NCBI GenBank assembly: GCA_910574835.1
Contig: CAJTDE010000027.1
Location: 1-64,000 of the forward strand
Length of the DNA stretch: 64,000 bases
Source: Clostridia bacterium
Lineage (GTDB): Bacteria; Bacillota; Clostridia; Lachnospirales; Lachnospiraceae
Reading direction: 5' to 3'
Below the pieces are notes generated by a model, which was given only the letters and a program-made list of their open reading frames with translations, did not search any database and was not told the origin of the DNA. Below are positions 62,272 to 64,000 of this stretch, one piece after another. Positions within the stretch are counted from its first letter, which is position 1, and every line of letters begins with the position of its first letter. A program made the translations under genes and the position numbers.

Positions 62272-63186
62272 TTATTCCTGCGGAATTTTTGACTTTATGC
62301 TGCTCTCTTTTCGGTATTCCAGAGGAGTAACCCCGTATTTCTTCCGGAAAAGCTTCCCAAAGTAACTGGAGCTTCCAAATCCGCAGGAGCTGCCGACTTC
62401 GGAAATCGAAAGATTGGTATCCCGCAACAGGCCGGCTGCCTGAAGCAGACGGTATTCGTTGATGTATTCCATCGGTTTTTTCCCCGTATAGCGCCGGAAG
62501 GAGCGGAAACACTCGCTGCGGCTGACGTGGGCGTGTTCCGTAAGAGCCTGAATCGTTATATTATCTGCAAAATGTTCCTGGATATAGGAAATCATCTGTT
62601 TCACCATAACGCCATGATGGAGCGGAGTCTCTCTGATGACAAAGGTGTGATTCTTTTCGGAAATATAGGCCAGATTTTCCAGCCAAAGCTGACTTAAAAG
62701 GCTTAGGCAGTGAAGCTCATAACCGTATGTTTCATCCCACATTTCACAGATATCCCCCAGCAGCTGAGAAATTTTCATACCGTGAAGATTGGAAGCCTCT
62801 ATCCGAAAGCCCTGGAGGGACATTTTCATAACAGGCTGAAAGTATTTGTGGAAAATACTCCCGCCGGGAAAGAGGGACGCAGGGAACCCTACGCCGATCA
62901 TCGTGGCAGGCTCTTGGAGGTTTGTCTGTTTTGCCATATGGAGTACATTGGAATTGACAAAGATGCAGTCTCCCTTTTTAAGCTTCAGGCAAGTCTCATC
63001 CGTATAAAAATCCAGTTCCCCCTTTACCAGCGTTCCAAATTCAAAAGAATTATGCCAGTGGCAGTTTAATGTGTAATCCGGAAAGGTGGTATAAATATCA
63101 GCCCATGTTTCCAGCGGAAAGGAAATATCTTTATAGTCGATCAACTCTCTTAAATGTTTGTCGGTTTTAACCGGGATTTTCTGCAT
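62272..63186 (-). CDS. AraC-family transcriptional regulator, 304 aa
   Basis: ATG 63186 follows GGAGGGCC. An N-terminal cupin-type sensor (WHNSFEFGTLVKGELDFYTD) precedes two helix-turn-helix motifs (IQALTEHAHVSRSECFRSF; ISEVGSSCGFGSSSYFGKLF). It is divergent from the MATE exporter with a 124-bp gap, so it likely controls that gene. The inducer is unknown. Confidence 0.85.
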   Translation of the reverse strand: MQKIPVKTDKHLRELIDYKDISFPLETWADIYTTFPDYTLNCHWHNSFEFGTLVKGELDFYTDETCLKLKKGDCIFVNSNVLHMAKQTNLQEPATMIGVGFPASLFPGGSIFHKYFQPVMKMSLQGFRIEASNLHGMKISQLLGDICEMWDETYGYELHCLSLLSQLWLENLAYISEKNHTFVIRETPLHHGVMVKQMISYIQEHFADNITIQALTEHAHVSRSECFRSFRRYTGKKPMEYINEYRLLQAAGLLRDTNLSISEVGSSCGFGSSSYFGKLFRKKYGVTPLEYRKESSIKSKIPQE

Positions 63187-63310
63187 AGGCCCTCCGCACT
63201 TGAAACTATTGTTATAAAATTTAGGATTTTAGTTATATACAAATGTAAATTTTGCAATTATTATTATATTTGTTTCGTTCGTGGATGTCAAGAAGTGAAG
63301 GAGAGATAAT

Positions 63311-64000
63311 ATGAGGCTTCTGTTAATGAAAAAGCAAACGCTCGGCAGAAAGGCAAGTAAAAGCAGAGTGACGGATATGACACAGGGGAATCCGACAAAA
63401 TTGATTTTTTCCTTTGCGTTGCCATTGATCCTGGGTAATCTGGGGCAGCAGCTCTATATGATTACGGATACGGTGATTGTAGGTCAGGGCGTGGGATTGG
63501 ACGCTTTGGCTTCCCTTGGGGCAACGGACTGGATCTATTGGCTGGTGCTTTGGCCGGTACAGTTTCTGACACAGGGCTTTGCGGTTCTGATTACGCAGAA
63601 TATTGGGGAGGGAAATGAGAAAAGCATCAGAAAGTCCATTACCATGTCGGCGGTTTTGTGCCTTGTAATTGGCGCTTTGGTTTCCATACTGTTTCCGATG
63701 TTTGCCAAGCCTCTGCTTTATTTGCTGAAAACGCCGGCGGATATCTTTGACGGTGCACATTCCTATGTGACCGTGATGTATCTGGGTACGCTGATCGTAA
63801 TGGCATATAGCATGGCTTCTGCTGTTCTGCGCGCTTTTGGTGACGGAAAAACGCCGCTTATAGGAATGATTATTGCGGCAGTTCTGAATATTGGTCTGGA
63901 TCTTCTTTTGGTAATGGGATTCAAATGGGGAATTGTAGGAGCTGCCATAGCCACGATCTTTTCCCAGTTTGTCGCATTTTCTTATTGCTTATATATGATA
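63311..64000 (+). CDS. MATE-family multidrug/Na+-antiporter, N-terminal part (runs off the window)
   Basis: The frame is open from ATG 63311 (after GAAGGAGAG) to the end of the window, 230 codons without a stop, so the gene continues to the right. It contains MTQGNPTKLIFSFALPLILG, QLYMITDTVIVGQ and ASLGATDWIYWLVLWP, characteristic of MATE exporters, with about six helices seen of the usual twelve. It is divergent from the AraC regulator. The substrate is not predictable. Confidence 0.85.
   Translation, partial: MRLLLMKKQTLGRKASKSRVTDMTQGNPTKLIFSFALPLILGNLGQQLYMITDTVIVGQGVGLDALASLGATDWIYWLVLWPVQFLTQGFAVLITQNIGEGNEKSIRKSITMSAVLCLVIGALVSILFPMFAKPLLYLLKTPADIFDGAHSYVTVMYLGTLIVMAYSMASAVLRAFGDGKTPLIGMIIAAVLNIGLDLLLVMGFKWGIVGAAIATIFSQFVAFSYCLYMI

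Overview
The window looks like a chromosomal segment of a gut Lachnospiraceae-type Firmicute (Clostridia). The basis is GGAGG-type ribosome binding sites, mixed GTG/TTG/ATG starts, a type A RNase P RNA, a pyrB-pyrI pair, a vanG-type glycopeptide cluster and IS66/IS982/IS1380 elements usual in that group. No rRNA or tRNA gene was seen. The species is not identifiable from sequence alone.

Region 1 (1-13,000) is an accessory plus-strand island opening with the tail of an IS66 transposase. It is a row of immunity-like genes without toxins: SUKH/SMI1-KNR4, Imm26-like, Imm22-like, leucine-rich, DUF2185-like and DUF4132 proteins. Much of it is decaying, with in-frame stops, homopolymer frameshifts, a lost start codon and fused fragments. 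It ends in a collapsed RelB/RelE pair.

Region 2 (13,000-27,600) is AT-rich and looks like a defence island. It holds a nucleotide-cyclase-like gene that seems N-terminally truncated, then a three-gene unit (NACHT NTPase with a HEPN-like RNxxxH motif, an overlapping 462-aa protein, a membrane-anchored protein). Next come nested broken mobile elements: an internally deleted IS1380-type element with TTAA duplication, a 5' group II intron fragment split by an internally deleted IS982-type element, and IS66 remnants. An LlaI-like restriction-modification operon follows (HTH regulator, tandem adenine methylase, unknown protein, McrB-like ATPase, McrC/LlaJI-like nuclease).

Region 3 (28,000-49,000) is mostly core: amidohydrolase, metallophosphatase lipoprotein, truA, solute-binding and DUF1266 lipoproteins, PHP phosphoesterase, a TrpR-like regulator, a homocysteine methyltransferase homologue, rnpB and pyrBI. 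It includes an asparagine/aspartate module: a divergent AraC regulator, asparaginase, M24 peptidase, an amino-acid ABC transporter and aspartase. That path imports amino acid or peptide and converts Asn to Asp to fumarate plus ammonia. Four tandem 119-bp palindromic repeats lie inside it.

Region 4 (49,300-55,840, minus strand) is a vanG-type cluster in the order vanR-vanS-vanG-vanXY-vanTm-vanTr. The serine racemase is split into separate membrane and racemase genes, as I recall for vanL. Region 5 (56,000-64,000) starts with a promoter, a leader peptide and an attenuator-like RNA, then a frameshifted CD3324-like gene, a Vat-type acetyltransferase and an Ntn hydrolase. It returns to housekeeping genes (folC, pheA, degV, an AraC regulator) and ends in a truncated MATE exporter gene.
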